A DNA stretch of 64,000 nt from Chloroflexota bacterium (GTDB lineage Bacteria > Chloroflexota > Anaerolineae > JAAYZQ01): the NCBI GenBank assembly GCA_018606645.1, contig JAGVRI010000007.1, forward strand, positions 124,001 to 188,000, in the 5' to 3' direction. How positions within the stretch are numbered: position 1 is the stretch's first letter; every line of letters starts with the position of its first letter. The notes under the pieces are model-generated. The model was not told where the DNA came from. It saw only the letters and a program-made list of their open reading frames with translations, and made no database searches. Shown here in pieces: positions 1 to 9,167 of this stretch. The translations under genes were made by a program, and so were the position numbers.

Positions 1-15
1 GCTGAGTGACATCGT

Positions 16-53
16 CCCAGGCCCTGGGAGCCTTAAGGTCCTCAGGGCCTGGG
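16..53. terminator. Perfect 10-bp stem hairpin, possible terminator of an upstream gene
   Basis: CCCAGGCCCT at 16-25 pairs perfectly with AGGGCCTGGG at 44-53 around an 18-base loop. There is no T-run on either side, so termination is only a guess. The rest of the first 237 bases shows no gene that I can support. Confidence 0.4.
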
Positions 54-237
54 AACCTTCTGTCCGCCACGGCCTCATGCACGCGAAAGACACCCATCTT
101 AACCGCTCACCGTATCACCCCCCACCTCGGCCACCCCCGCCACCTGATCAGCGCCGGCCTGACTTAGCCGCCTGGCACGCGCCGCACGCTATCCTGGCGC
201 CCTCCCATTCGCTGTGCAAATCCTCTGTTCAGGGAAC

Positions 238-266
238 TTGATTGATTATGTGGCTGACCGTATAAT
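238..266 (+). promoter_or_regulatory. Sigma70-type promoter of the radical SAM gene
   Basis: TTGATT (238-243), a 17-base spacer and TATAAT (261-266). The GTG start codon at 273 lies seven bases after the -10 box, where transcription should begin, so the mRNA is probably leaderless. Confidence 0.75.
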
Positions 267-272
267 AGCCGT

Positions 273-1610
273 GTGGTGAATAAGGGAGAGGTATTGCTGA
301 TCAACCCCTGGATTCATGATTTTGCCGCCTATAACCTCTGGATCGAGCCGGTAGGCATGTTGACGCTGGCGGCCGCCTTGAGTGAAAATGGATACGGTGT
401 GACGGTGGTGGACTGCCTGGCTCCCCATCCAGGTATGCTCCGCCCCCGGCCTGATGGTTCCGGCAAATTCCTGAAGACGGTGATACCCAAGCCGGCGGCG
501 GTGGCCATGGTTCCGCGTCGGTACGGCCGGTATGGGTTGCCGCTGGAACCATTCAAGGCGGCGCTGGCTGCCGCGCCACGACCTGATCTGGTCCTCGTTG
601 CCTCGGGCATGACCTACTGGTACCCTGGAGTCGTCGAAGCGATCCAACAGGTCCGGGCGCAGTGGGGCGCTGTGCCCGTGGCATTGGGAGGCATCTATGC
701 CACCCTTTGCCCCGACCACGCTCGCCAGTACTCCGGAGCTAACGAAATCCTGGTCGGGCCGGCCGTCGAGGCCGCTCTGCGCCTGGCCGACCAGGTGACC
801 GGCTCCCGTTCGGAACCGGAGCGGTATCAGGCACCTTCTGCCTGGCCCCCGCCGGCGCATGAGCTGGCGCCGCGCCCTTTTGCCGGGCTGATCACCTCCT
901 GGGGATGTCCGTACCGCTGTACCTATTGCGCCAGCCATCGCCTGCATCCCGATTTTGTCCAGCGTGAACCGGCGGTAGTGGTGGCCGAGATCGGCGCCTG
1001 TCTGGCGCGAGGCGTCCGACACCTGGCGTTCTACGACGACGCGTTGCTGCTCCATGCCGAACACCACCTGGTGCCGATCTTAAGGGAGGTGATCGATCGC
1101 GGCTGGCAAGTCTCATTCCACACCCCCAACGGACTCCATGCCGGCGCCATTACCCCGTCGGTGGCGCTCTGGATGCGCCAGGCCGGATTCGTCACCGTCC
1201 GGCTCTCGCTGGAGACGATCGATCCGGCCCGTCAGCGACATACCGGCGGCAAGGTGACCCTGGATCAATTTGAGCAAGCCGTCTGGAATTTGAGGGCCGC
1301 TGGATTCCGGGCCGGGGAGTTGGGCGCGTATATCCTGGCCGGGTTGCCCGACCAGCCTCTCTCCGAAGTGGAGGAAACGGTTCGCTTTGTCCATCGCTGC
1401 GGCGTGCAGGCCAAACTGGCCCTCTTTTCCCCGATCCCCGGCACGCCGGATGGAGACCGGGCTCTTCCGCCCCAGACCGACCCGCTATGGCACAACGACA
1501 CGGTCTACCCCTACCGCCTGGGGGAAGAATATGTCCAGGAACTGCAGCGGATCAAGCAGTTGGTGAAAGAAGGGAATGAGCGCCTGAAACGTCAGACAGG
1601 GGACGCCTGA
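273..1610 (+). CDS. Radical SAM protein with cobalamin-binding-like N-terminal region
   Basis: A 445-residue protein. The first ~170 residues look like the Rossmann-type B12-binding region of the B12-radical SAM class (a 'LLINPW' opening and a 'LGGIYATL' strand-turn), although the classical DxHxxG cobalamin motif is not clear. The radical SAM core follows, with a CxxxCxxC cluster motif at C212, C216 and C219 ('CPYRCTYC'), which binds the 4Fe-4S cluster that cleaves S-adenosylmethionine. A late 'GLPDQPLSEVEETVRF' stretch fits an Elp3/MiaB-like core. The substrate cannot be told. GTG at 273 is chosen because the promoter ends just upstream; GTG at 276 is equally possible. The gene stands alone, followed by a repeat remnant and a separate promoter. 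Confidence 0.85.
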   Translation: MVNKGEVLLINPWIHDFAAYNLWIEPVGMLTLAAALSENGYGVTVVDCLAPHPGMLRPRPDGSGKFLKTVIPKPAAVAMVPRRYGRYGLPLEPFKAALAAAPRPDLVLVASGMTYWYPGVVEAIQQVRAQWGAVPVALGGIYATLCPDHARQYSGANEILVGPAVEAALRLADQVTGSRSEPERYQAPSAWPPPAHELAPRPFAGLITSWGCPYRCTYCASHRLHPDFVQREPAVVVAEIGACLARGVRHLAFYDDALLLHAEHHLVPILREVIDRGWQVSFHTPNGLHAGAITPSVALWMRQAGFVTVRLSLETIDPARQRHTGGKVTLDQFEQAVWNLRAAGFRAGELGAYILAGLPDQPLSEVEETVRFVHRCGVQAKLALFSPIPGTPDGDRALPPQTDPLWHNDTVYPYRLGEEYVQELQRIKQLVKEGNERLKRQTGDA

Positions 1611-1630
1611 ACGGACCTCGTTCCCTCCCT

Positions 1631-1686
1631 GCGGTGAGCCTTCAAACGGTTCTCCGGCTAAAGCCTTGACTCCGGGAGTTGAGCCG
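1631..1686. repeat. Dispersed repeat, module B remnant
   Basis: Contains the 'gagccttcaaacgg' and 'ccggctaaagccttgactcc' halves of the family whose fuller copies lie at 14845-14985 and 46140-46340. It lies between two genes on the same strand, just upstream of the next promoter. Confidence 0.6.
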
Positions 1687-1698
1687 ATTGGCACGCGT

Positions 1699-1728
1699 TT
1701 TGACAACCCTGACCGACCGTGCTAAAAT
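1699..1728 (+). promoter_or_regulatory. Promoter of the HAD hydrolase gene
   Basis: TTGACA (1699-1704), 18-base spacer, TAAAAT (1723-1728). A GGGAGG ribosome site at 1738-1743 follows, ten bases before the TTG start at 1753. Confidence 0.7.
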
Positions 1729-1752
1729 GAGTTTATCGGGAGGCGATGGCGC

Positions 1753-2508
1753 TTGAACGAGAAGCAGCAGAACCCCGGGCAGGCTGGTGCGGACGGGATC
1801 GGTGTTGCATCCCATATCCGCACCATTTTGTTCGATTTCGACGGCACGTTGGCGTTCCATGATCCGGATAGTTTCGACGTGGTCCGCGCCTTTTGCGCCG
1901 AGATCGGTCAACCTCTCAGCCAGGAGGCCGAGCGCCAGGGCCGGCGGATGCGGCACCAGTATTTTGTGGACCCCGATATCCTGGAGCAGATCAGCACTCT
2001 GTCGCGCGATCAATTCTGGTTTCACTTTAACCGCCACATGTTGCAAACGCTCTGCGTGGCGGGGGACCTGGACCGCCTGGCCGGCGAGTTGACAGAACGT
2101 TTCGCCGCGATTCAGTTACGCTACTACTGTCCCGAAATCGGCTTCTACACCCTGATGGAACTCCGCAGCCGGGGCTATCGGCTGGGACTGGTGACCAACC
2201 GCGAGGACACGCAAAAGTTTGCCGATCTGCTGGACAAGCTGGGCTTGCGACCCCATTTTGACCTCACTCTTACCTCTGGAGAGGTGGGGGTCCGGAAACC
2301 AGAGGCGGGCATCTTTTACGCGGCGTTGGAACGGATCGGCGCTGACCCGAAAGAGTCGGTCTATGTCGGCGATAACTACTGGGCCGATGTGATCGGCGCA
2401 CGGAACGCGGGGGTCACCCCCGTGCTCCTGGACCCCTATTCCCTCTTTCCCGAAGCAGACTGCCTGCGCATCGAGCGGATCGATGGTTTGTTGACCTGGC
2501 TGTCCTGA
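1753..2508 (+). CDS. HAD-superfamily hydrolase (phosphoglycolate phosphatase/pyrophosphatase-like)
   Basis: A 251-residue haloacid dehalogenase-type hydrolase. Motif I is 'FDFDGTLAF' near residue 29, with both aspartates. Motif II is 'LVTNRED', motif III the lysine in 'VRKPEAGIF', and motif IV is 'VGDNYWADVIGARNAG' with the metal-binding aspartates. The alpha-helical cap between motifs I and II places it in subfamily I, where most members dephosphorylate small phosphometabolites; the substrate cannot be assigned. The start is TTG at 1753: the nearby ATG at 1746 is out of frame, and the ribosome site fits TTG. It has its own promoter and stands alone. Confidence 0.87.
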   Translation: MNEKQQNPGQAGADGIGVASHIRTILFDFDGTLAFHDPDSFDVVRAFCAEIGQPLSQEAERQGRRMRHQYFVDPDILEQISTLSRDQFWFHFNRHMLQTLCVAGDLDRLAGELTERFAAIQLRYYCPEIGFYTLMELRSRGYRLGLVTNREDTQKFADLLDKLGLRPHFDLTLTSGEVGVRKPEAGIFYAALERIGADPKESVYVGDNYWADVIGARNAGVTPVLLDPYSLFPEADCLRIERIDGLLTWLS

Positions 2509-2552
2509 ATCGAGCCGACCGACCCACGACGGCCAGCACACGGGTTCGCCCT

Positions 2553-5500
2553 CTAGGTGCTCCCCCGACCGTAGATCCACACCGGCGCCGACCGCCAGAC
2601 GACGATCTCGGCGATCCCCCATGGCGCCTCGCTCGAGGCACGGGTGGTTTCGATGCGCACATAGCGGGCGTTTCGGGACGAAAAGCGGACATCCACCCGG
2701 TCCCCATTGCTGTTCTTACGGCCGACCTCCTGCCAGGTTTGGCCGTCCGCCGATACCCGCACGACGTAGCCGCGCGGCCACTGGTTCTTGGGATGCTCAA
2801 GGGTGACCCGTTCGATCGGGCGCGCCGTGCCCATATCCAGGGTGAACCACATGCCGGGTTCCTGCTTGACGCCGAGCGTGCTCCAGTAGCTCTGCAACCG
2901 GCCGTCGAACGCCTCTGCCACGTTCTCGGCTGAATGGCTGGCCGCTGCCCCGGCCCACGGCTCGGTGACGCTGACTGCGACCTCGGTGATCATCCAGGCC
3001 GCCGGCCAACTCAGCTTGCCGGTCTGTTCCAGACGCAGGTACCGCGCCCGACACGGGGCAAAGGCCTCCTCAATGTTGCTCCAGTTCCTGGCCTTCTCGG
3101 CCACCAGACGCCAATCGTGTCCATCCTCCGACAGTTTGATCCGGTAGCCGGCGGCAAAGCCCCGTCCCGGACTGGAGACCCGGACCCGGTCCAGAGTCAA
3201 CACCTCGCCCAGGTCCACCTGAAACCACATCCCCGGTTCCTGGTTGGCCCGGCTGCTCCAACTGGTAGTCGGGTTGCCATCGAGGGCCAATCCTGCCTCG
3301 CCGGGGTTGTGGCTGGCCTGGGCCTGCCAGACCCGAGGGCGGGCCCGGTCCGAGATGGTAAGGCGCGCTTCCAGAGGCATCCCGCCCTGCCGAAAGAACC
3401 AGCACACCCCTTCCTCTACCAGGTCCCAGCGCAGAATATAGTCGCCCAGCGCCGCCGGGGTCTGGAACGAGATCGGCTGCAGTTCCACCACCCCGCTGGG
3501 AGGCACATCCTGGGGCAGACGAATTCGGAAGGTGTCCCACGGCTCGGCCAGCTTGCCTTCGGCCGTAAACCAGGTATACGCCAAGTGGACCGGATGATCG
3601 CCATTGGCCGACCAGGGGCGGGTGCCGAGGTTGCGCAGCCGCAAGCCGGTCGGCTGTAGCCGGCCCGGAGGCAGCTCGTCCGGCCAGGGCTGAAGCACCT
3701 GCCATTCGACCGCATACTCGGCCGGCACGATCTGCATGGGCTGTTCCAGCACCGCCGCGCCCAGCGTCGAAAGCCACGCCCCACCCCGTTGCAGGTCCCA
3801 TACCAGTCGGTAGCCGCCTGGGGTCCTGGGCGTCACAAACTCGACCTGACGAAAGACGGCCACCTGTCCCGGCTCGATATTCGCCGTGAGCAAGGTCGGA
3901 CGGATGCCGCTCACCTCTACCTCCTGGCCTTGGGCGTCCAGCCAGCGATAGCCCAGCCGGATGGACTCGTCGCCGGACCAGGGCCAGGAGCGGGTGCCGA
4001 CGTTCTTGACCTCCAAGGTCGCCGTCCCCCGCTCGCCGACTTGCAGGCGCTGCGGTCCCTGGTAGGACACCCATTCGACGGCGTACTCGGGCGCCCCGGC
4101 CCGGACCTGCACGGGGGTCTCATGGACCGGCGAGCCCTGCCACTGGAACCAGGTGACAAACTCGTGCACCATATCTAACTGCAGGAGGTAGGAACCGGCT
4201 TCGGCAGGGAATTGAAGCTGGGCGTTCAACGAGACCTCGCCCAAGGGCGGGACATCCCGCCCCAAGGGGGTGCGCAACCCATCGGCGACCACGATCTTGC
4301 GCTCTGCGTCCAGCCAGCGGTAGGTCAGATAGACCGGCTTGTCGCCGCCGCCGGGCCAGGTGAACGCCCCGTCATTGCGCACCCGCACAGGGAAGGTAGT
4401 CCGCTTGCCGACCGCGCCCACCGCCGGGGCTGCTACATTCAACCAGGTCGCCCGATAGCGGGCTCCCACCTGGACCTGCGTCTTCCACACCGCGGAGCCA
4501 CGGCTGGCAAACCACATCGAGGCCCCTTTGATCAGGTCCAGTTCCAGGGTGAAATAGCCGGGAACGGGCGGCGTCTTGACGTTCACATTCGCAAGGGTGA
4601 TTGTCTCGCCGTCGCTCACCGACTGGGGAAGAGGGATGCGTTCCCCGCCCACTTCTTTGCCCTTGGCGTCCAGCCAGCGGTAGCTCAGGCGGACCGCTTC
4701 AGACCCCTGATGGGTCCAGGTGATGCGCCCGTCGTTCCGCAACTTGACGCTGCATCCTACCGTAGTCTGGACTTCCATCCGCGTCGGCACCGTCACCTTC
4801 AGCCAGGCCACCCGATACGCCGGCTTGGTCCACGGCGGGACCACCCGGTATTCATTGGCCATCGCTGCCTTCAGGTCCTCCTGCACCCCCGGCTTGTTCT
4901 CGATGGCCCATCCGATCTCCTGGGAGCTGTGGGGATTGCCAATGATCCAGCGGTAGAGGATCACCGCCTGGATCGGCTGGTGCTCCGGGTCCTGATTCCA
5001 GCGATGGATCTCCTGGTAGACATTGCGCACCCAGCCTGTATTCTCGTTTCTCCACGGCTCAATCGGGTCGGTCTCGGTGATATAAACCGGGCGGTTGCGG
5101 AGCTTCTCGGGAATGGCGTCCATAAAGTCGCGGTACGCGCGGAAATGATAGTGATAACCTTCAAAAGGAGCGCCCATCGTCGCATCGCTGAACACCAGGT
5201 TGGGGTTGGTGCCATGGGTGAAGGTGTGTAGGGCAATGCCGTCTACGGCTTGGTCCAGCAGGCGCAGGAGATCGGCAAAATAGCGGATCCAGTCGCCGTT
5301 GGGGTTCCCCGGATAGCGCGTCTCGACATTCCACGGCCCCACGGCGGCCACCACCACCTGGTCAGCCTCGTGGCCCGGACGACGCCGGATCTCGGTGCGG
5401 CATTTCAAGAAACAGTCGGCGTACATCTCCGGGGTGATGACCTCCCCGCCAGGACCGCCTGGCCGTTCCACGGCCAGGTTCGGCTCGTTGCCGATGATCC

Positions 5501-5792
5501 AGATGCGGCAACCAGGACTGGCCTGGACAAAGTTCCCGCATCGCCGGGCAAAGGCGCCATACTCCGATGAACGGGGAATCGTGCCGGCCGGACAGTACCC
5601 GTTGTTCAGTCGGACGATCACCTTCAGCCCTTTGTGGACCAGGTCGGTGTAGTTGCTGCCGCTGTGGTTGTTGGGATCAGCGCCGATCGCTTCGGTAACC
5701 AACACCCAGCCCGGCTTGTTCTTCTGGAGCATCAAGTGCTCCCCGCCCCGGTCGTGGATGCCAAAGATATAGGGAGGATACAGACTGGCCAT
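2553..5792 (-). CDS. GH-A-like glycosidase domain with four Ig-like and two F5/8-type C domains
   Basis: A 1079-residue protein read leftward. Residues ~1-320 look like a TIM-barrel glycosidase of clan GH-A: 'IIGNEPN' would carry the acid/base glutamate and 'ITETDP' the nucleophile. Four repeats of ~115 residues follow, each opening with an aromatic-x-V-x-W strand and containing 'LRNDG..TW' or 'VKNVGTRSW' turns and 'YRWLDA', like NBR1-type Ig folds. Two discoidin (F5/8 C) domains end the protein, both with 'EPGMWF.(V/L)D(L/M)G' cores and 'ARY(L/V)R(L/I)E' strands, typical carbohydrate-binding modules. ATG at 5792 is preceded by a GGAGGGG site. No signal peptide or membrane segment is visible, which is odd for a polysaccharide-binding architecture. 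The glycosidase specificity is unknown. Confidence 0.8.
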   Translation of the reverse strand: MASLYPPYIFGIHDRGGEHLMLQKNKPGWVLVTEAIGADPNNHSGSNYTDLVHKGLKVIVRLNNGYCPAGTIPRSSEYGAFARRCGNFVQASPGCRIWIIGNEPNLAVERPGGPGGEVITPEMYADCFLKCRTEIRRRPGHEADQVVVAAVGPWNVETRYPGNPNGDWIRYFADLLRLLDQAVDGIALHTFTHGTNPNLVFSDATMGAPFEGYHYHFRAYRDFMDAIPEKLRNRPVYITETDPIEPWRNENTGWVRNVYQEIHRWNQDPEHQPIQAVILYRWIIGNPHSSQEIGWAIENKPGVQEDLKAAMANEYRVVPPWTKPAYRVAWLKVTVPTRMEVQTTVGCSVKLRNDGRITWTHQGSEAVRLSYRWLDAKGKEVGGERIPLPQSVSDGETITLANVNVKTPPVPGYFTLELDLIKGASMWFASRGSAVWKTQVQVGARYRATWLNVAAPAVGAVGKRTTFPVRVRNDGAFTWPGGGDKPVYLTYRWLDAERKIVVADGLRTPLGRDVPPLGEVSLNAQLQFPAEAGSYLLQLDMVHEFVTWFQWQGSPVHETPVQVRAGAPEYAVEWVSYQGPQRLQVGERGTATLEVKNVGTRSWPWSGDESIRLGYRWLDAQGQEVEVSGIRPTLLTANIEPGQVAVFRQVEFVTPRTPGGYRLVWDLQRGGAWLSTLGAAVLEQPMQIVPAEYAVEWQVLQPWPDELPPGRLQPTGLRLRNLGTRPWSANGDHPVHLAYTWFTAEGKLAEPWDTFRIRLPQDVPPSGVVELQPISFQTPAALGDYILRWDLVEEGVCWFFRQGGMPLEARLTISDRARPRVWQAQASHNPGEAGLALDGNPTTSWSSRANQEPGMWFQVDLGEVLTLDRVRVSSPGRGFAAGYRIKLSEDGHDWRLVAEKARNWSNIEEAFAPCRARYLRLEQTGKLSWPAAWMITEVAVSVTEPWAGAAASHSAENVAEAFDGRLQSYWSTLGVKQEPGMWFTLDMGTARPIERVTLEHPKNQWPRGYVVRVSADGQTWQEVGRKNSNGDRVDVRFSSRNARYVRIETTRASSEAPWGIAEIVVWRSAPVWIYGRGST

Positions 5793-5845
5793 GGCAATCC
5801 CCTCCTCTGGATCCGAATGAAACCACTGAAAATACAAGTAATCAT

Positions 5846-5874
5846 ATTATACCATATAATATACGCATAGGCAA
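5846..5874 (-). promoter_or_regulatory. Promoter of the 2553-5792 gene
   Basis: On the minus strand: TTGCCT (5874-5869), 17-base spacer, TATAAT (5851-5846). The leader to the ATG is about 47 bases. The surrounding sequence is markedly AT-rich compared with the genes. Confidence 0.75.
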
Positions 5875-5983
5875 GTTGTATTCCATCGGTGACTACGGCC
5901 ATCGCCAGGTAGGTTGACAGGCCGCTACGGCTTTACGGAACGGCCCAGGAGAGAAGCTTTGGCCGGTTTGGTGCGATTCCGTT

Positions 5984-6012
5984 CCGGCTGAAGCCTCCAT
6001 TCCCACTCGGTG
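5984..6012. repeat. Dispersed repeat, half of module B
   Basis: 'ccggctgaagcctccattcc' matches one arm of the dispersed hairpin repeat. It lies in the 355-base divergent interval (5793-6147), which otherwise holds only the two promoters. Confidence 0.5.
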
Positions 6013-6111
6013 CTGGACCTGGCAACCACCCTGCATCGGTGACGGTCACGGGGTTAGTCATTCCATCCAGAGAGATACCCACGGCCGCCTGAAACACGGG
6101 GCCGGGCTGTT

Positions 6112-6140
6112 TTCCCGCCAGATGCAGGGTGTGGTATACT
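6112..6140 (+). promoter_or_regulatory. Promoter of the GT39-like gene
   Basis: TATACT at 6135-6140, with a weak TTCCCG -35 box at 6112-6117 (17-base spacer). The ATG at 6148 is eight bases past the -10 box, so the transcript is probably leaderless. Confidence 0.5.
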
Positions 6141-6147
6141 GGAGTGG

Positions 6148-9078
6148 ATGCGCGCTCTGGAATGGTGGCTGAGGGTGCGGGCCAGCGTGGTCCGTTCATG
6201 GCAGGACCGGCGTCTCTTCCTCGGCGGTGTGACCCTGCTGGCCCTGGGCCTACGCCTCATCCATCTCACCTTCCAACCCTTGTGGTGGGATGAGGGATGG
6301 AGTCTCTACTTTGCCTCGTCTGACCTGCCCAGCCTGATCGCCCAGACGGCGGTGGACATCCATCCGCCGTTCTACTACCTGATCCTGCGCGGCTGGATGG
6401 CGGCGTTCGGTTCCGGGGTGGTTTCGATCCGGCTCCTGTCGGTGCTGATCGGCGTGGTGACGGTTCCCCTGCTCTACTGGGTCGGCGTCCGGTGGATCAG
6501 GGAAACGGGGGCTCGTTGGGCGGCGGTGCTCCTGGCGGTGTCACCCTTCCATCTCTACTACTCCCAAGAGGTGCGGATGTACGGCCTGGTGACGCTGCTG
6601 GGGCTGGCAGCGGCCGGCTGGGGCTTGGGCTGGCCGTGGTCGTCCCGACGCCGGCCATGGCTTGCCTGGGCGGGGTATGTCACGGCAGCCGCGGCCGCCC
6701 TCTACACCCAATACTATGCAGCCTTCCTGCTCCTGGCGCTGAACCTCGTGGTGGGGTTGCGCTGGCTGGGCCTCATCGCCGCGCCGTGGGACTCGGAATC
6801 CCAGTCTTTGCTGCCATGGACCCAAGGTCCCGGTCCAGCCCTTCCTTCTGGCTCTCGCTTCCTGAGGGGAAAGGTATCCCGTCCTGGGCTGGGGTCGTGG
6901 CTCAGCGCGCAGGCCGCCGTGCTGCTGCTGTTCCTGCCATGGTTGATCTACGCCGGCGGCCGGCTGCTGACCTATGTCCGCTTCAAGGTGGGGGTCGAAC
7001 AGGATCAGCCCTGGGGCTTTTTCCTCTATCTCGGCCGGCACCTGGCCGCCTTTGTCTGGGGCCACGTGGAGGGACCCCTGACCGCCTGGTGGTGGCTCGG
7101 TCTGGTGCCGTTGGCCGTCCTGATCGCGCTCGCCTCTCTGGCAGTGGGAAAGGGACGCAGGACGGGACCCGGCTTGCCCGGTCTTGCGCCCGCCCTGTGG
7201 CTGGTGGTGGTCCCCCTCCTCTGCGGCTTTGCCGTGAACCGGGTCTTTCCGTTCCATCCCGTGCGGGGGGAGCGACTGTTCCTGTTGGTCCTGCCCTTGG
7301 CTCTGATGGCCGTCGCCTCTCCCCTGGAAACGGTATGGCGCGTACGCCCGCGCTGGGGTCTTGTCCCGGCTCTACTGTGGGGGGCGGCAGTTCTGGCCTC
7401 GCTGGCAACGTTCTACACCGTGCCGCGCTATGCGGATGACGATTACCGACCGGTGGCCGCCCGGCTGCGGGCGTTGAGTCTCCCCAGCGACGCCGTCGTC
7501 TGCGTCCATCCGTGGCAGGTGGGGTACCTGATCGCCTATCTCCCCCAGGCAGAGCGCCGCCCGGCCCTGATCCTCACTCCGCGCGAGATGCTGCCCCGCG
7601 AACGGCAGCTCTGGGCGGAGGACCCGCAGCGAATGGCGAAGGAACTGGCCGCATTGCTGACCCGGCATGGTCGGTTGTGGCTGCCGGCCCACCAGGCGAT
7701 GGGTCGGGTGATGGAAGAGCCGATCGAAGCCTATCTGACGGCGCACGCCTATCCGACGCTGAGTGAATGGTACGGCCCCCACACCGTGCTGTCCATGTTC
7801 GCCAGCGGAGCGACCCAGGCCCAGCCGGTCGCCGCCCGTTTTGGGCAGTGGCTGAGCCTGGAGGGCGCGGCCCTCAGCCCAGGCCCGCTGGAAGCCGGGT
7901 ATGGGGTGGCCGCGGTGGAGCTGACCTGGAGGCTTCTGGATCGGCCGGACGCGCCGTACACGGTGGGGCTGCGGCTGGTGGACGCGACAGGCCGCGTCTG
8001 GGCGCAGCGGGACCAGCCGCCCCGCGGCGGCCTGGAGCCGTTCGATCAGTGGCCCACCGGCGCGGCCGGTCTGGACCGCCACGGCCTGCTGGTTCCAGCC
8101 GGCACCCCGCCGGGGCAGTATCGGCTCACGGTGCGCGTCTACCACAGCCAGGACCTGAGCGTGTTGCCGGCGACCTTTATTGGGGGGAGCGGCGGCGAGG
8201 TGACGCTGGGCACGGTCCGCGTCGTACGACCCCAGATGCCGCCTCCGGTGGAAGCGTTGCCCGCCGTCAAGCCCTTCCGCACCGATTGGGGTCCCCTGCG
8301 GCTGTGGGGCTACACCGTGGGTCCAGATCGACTGCGACCGGGCGAGACGGTCGAAGTAAAGCTGCTGTGGCAGGCCCGGACCGATCCGGGCGAGGATTTC
8401 CTGCCGGAACTGCGGCTCATCGGCCCGCAGGGTGAGACGCAGACCGTCTGGATCGAAAAGCCGGTCAGTGGTCTCTACCCCACTGCCTGGTGGCGGGCCG
8501 GGGAATGGGTCATCGACCCCCATTCCGTGCCCGTCCCGGCAGCCGCAGCGACAGGGGTTCACCGGCTGGCGCTCCGTCTGATCCGCGCCGCCGATGGTCA
8601 ACCGCTTGAATGGCGACCAGGGCAGACGAGCGTGGACCTGGGGTCGATCGAGGTCGTGGGCCGGGCGCACCACTATGAACCGACCACTCCCCGGTACGTT
8701 CAGCGTGCAATACTGGATTCCCAGGTGGAGCTGATCGGCTATGATCTATCGGAGACCCGCTGCGCACCCGGTTCGACGCTGGAAGTGCGGCTGCACTGGC
8801 ACGCGCTCCAGACCCCGGACCGGAGCTACTGGGCCTTTGTCCATCTGCTCGACGGCAGCGGGACGATTGTCGCCCAACACGACGGCGCACCTGGTGAGGG
8901 CGAGTTCCCCACCTCCGGCTGGTTGCCGGGCGAGTACCTGATTGACCTGCACCGTCTGGCCCTGCCTGGGGAGCTATCGGAGGGGGAATACCGTCTGGAG
9001 GTGGGGCTCTATGATCCGGTTACCCGGCAGCGGTTGGGCGAGCCGGTCCTGCTGGAGACTCAGGTTCAGGTGAGATGA
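6148..9078 (+). CDS. GT39/ArnT-like membrane glycosyltransferase with C-terminal Ig-like domains
   Basis: A 976-residue protein. The first ~430 residues are a polytopic membrane region of the GT-C fold: an early 'WWDEGWSLYFA' loop carries the acidic pair expected to bind a polyprenol-phosphate sugar, followed by 'DIHPPFYYLILRGW' and 'YSQEVRMYGL', both typical of the dolichyl/undecaprenyl-phosphate mannosyltransferase (PMT_2) family. The rest is outside the membrane and contains at least two beta-sandwich units with 'LRLWGYTVGPDRLRPGETV' and 'LIGYDLSETRCAPGSTLEV' openings and 'YRLEVGLYDP' endings. Members transfer a lipid-linked sugar to proteins or cell-surface glycans on the outer face of the membrane. 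The acceptor here is unknown. A second protein with the same design is at 14989-17637. Confidence 0.82.
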   Translation: MRALEWWLRVRASVVRSWQDRRLFLGGVTLLALGLRLIHLTFQPLWWDEGWSLYFASSDLPSLIAQTAVDIHPPFYYLILRGWMAAFGSGVVSIRLLSVLIGVVTVPLLYWVGVRWIRETGARWAAVLLAVSPFHLYYSQEVRMYGLVTLLGLAAAGWGLGWPWSSRRRPWLAWAGYVTAAAAALYTQYYAAFLLLALNLVVGLRWLGLIAAPWDSESQSLLPWTQGPGPALPSGSRFLRGKVSRPGLGSWLSAQAAVLLLFLPWLIYAGGRLLTYVRFKVGVEQDQPWGFFLYLGRHLAAFVWGHVEGPLTAWWWLGLVPLAVLIALASLAVGKGRRTGPGLPGLAPALWLVVVPLLCGFAVNRVFPFHPVRGERLFLLVLPLALMAVASPLETVWRVRPRWGLVPALLWGAAVLASLATFYTVPRYADDDYRPVAARLRALSLPSDAVVCVHPWQVGYLIAYLPQAERRPALILTPREMLPRERQLWAEDPQRMAKELAALLTRHGRLWLPAHQAMGRVMEEPIEAYLTAHAYPTLSEWYGPHTVLSMFASGATQAQPVAARFGQWLSLEGAALSPGPLEAGYGVAAVELTWRLLDRPDAPYTVGLRLVDATGRVWAQRDQPPRGGLEPFDQWPTGAAGLDRHGLLVPAGTPPGQYRLTVRVYHSQDLSVLPATFIGGSGGEVTLGTVRVVRPQMPPPVEALPAVKPFRTDWGPLRLWGYTVGPDRLRPGETVEVKLLWQARTDPGEDFLPELRLIGPQGETQTVWIEKPVSGLYPTAWWRAGEWVIDPHSVPVPAAAATGVHRLALRLIRAADGQPLEWRPGQTSVDLGSIEVVGRAHHYEPTTPRYVQRAILDSQVELIGYDLSETRCAPGSTLEVRLHWHALQTPDRSYWAFVHLLDGSGTIVAQHDGAPGEGEFPTSGWLPGEYLIDLHRLALPGELSEGEYRLEVGLYDPVTRQRLGEPVLLETQVQVR

Positions 9079-9167
9079 CCGTCACCTTCACGGACTCTGC
9101 TGGGTTCATGGGGTTCTACACCCCCGGGTGGACGTTGAGCCGGATTGCCCAGGTGATGGAGGACCAC

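Noticed and set aside
7372-8673. 433-codon minus-strand frame opposite the GT39-like gene
   Set aside because: Antisense shadow; the sense strand encodes a consistent membrane and Ig-like protein.
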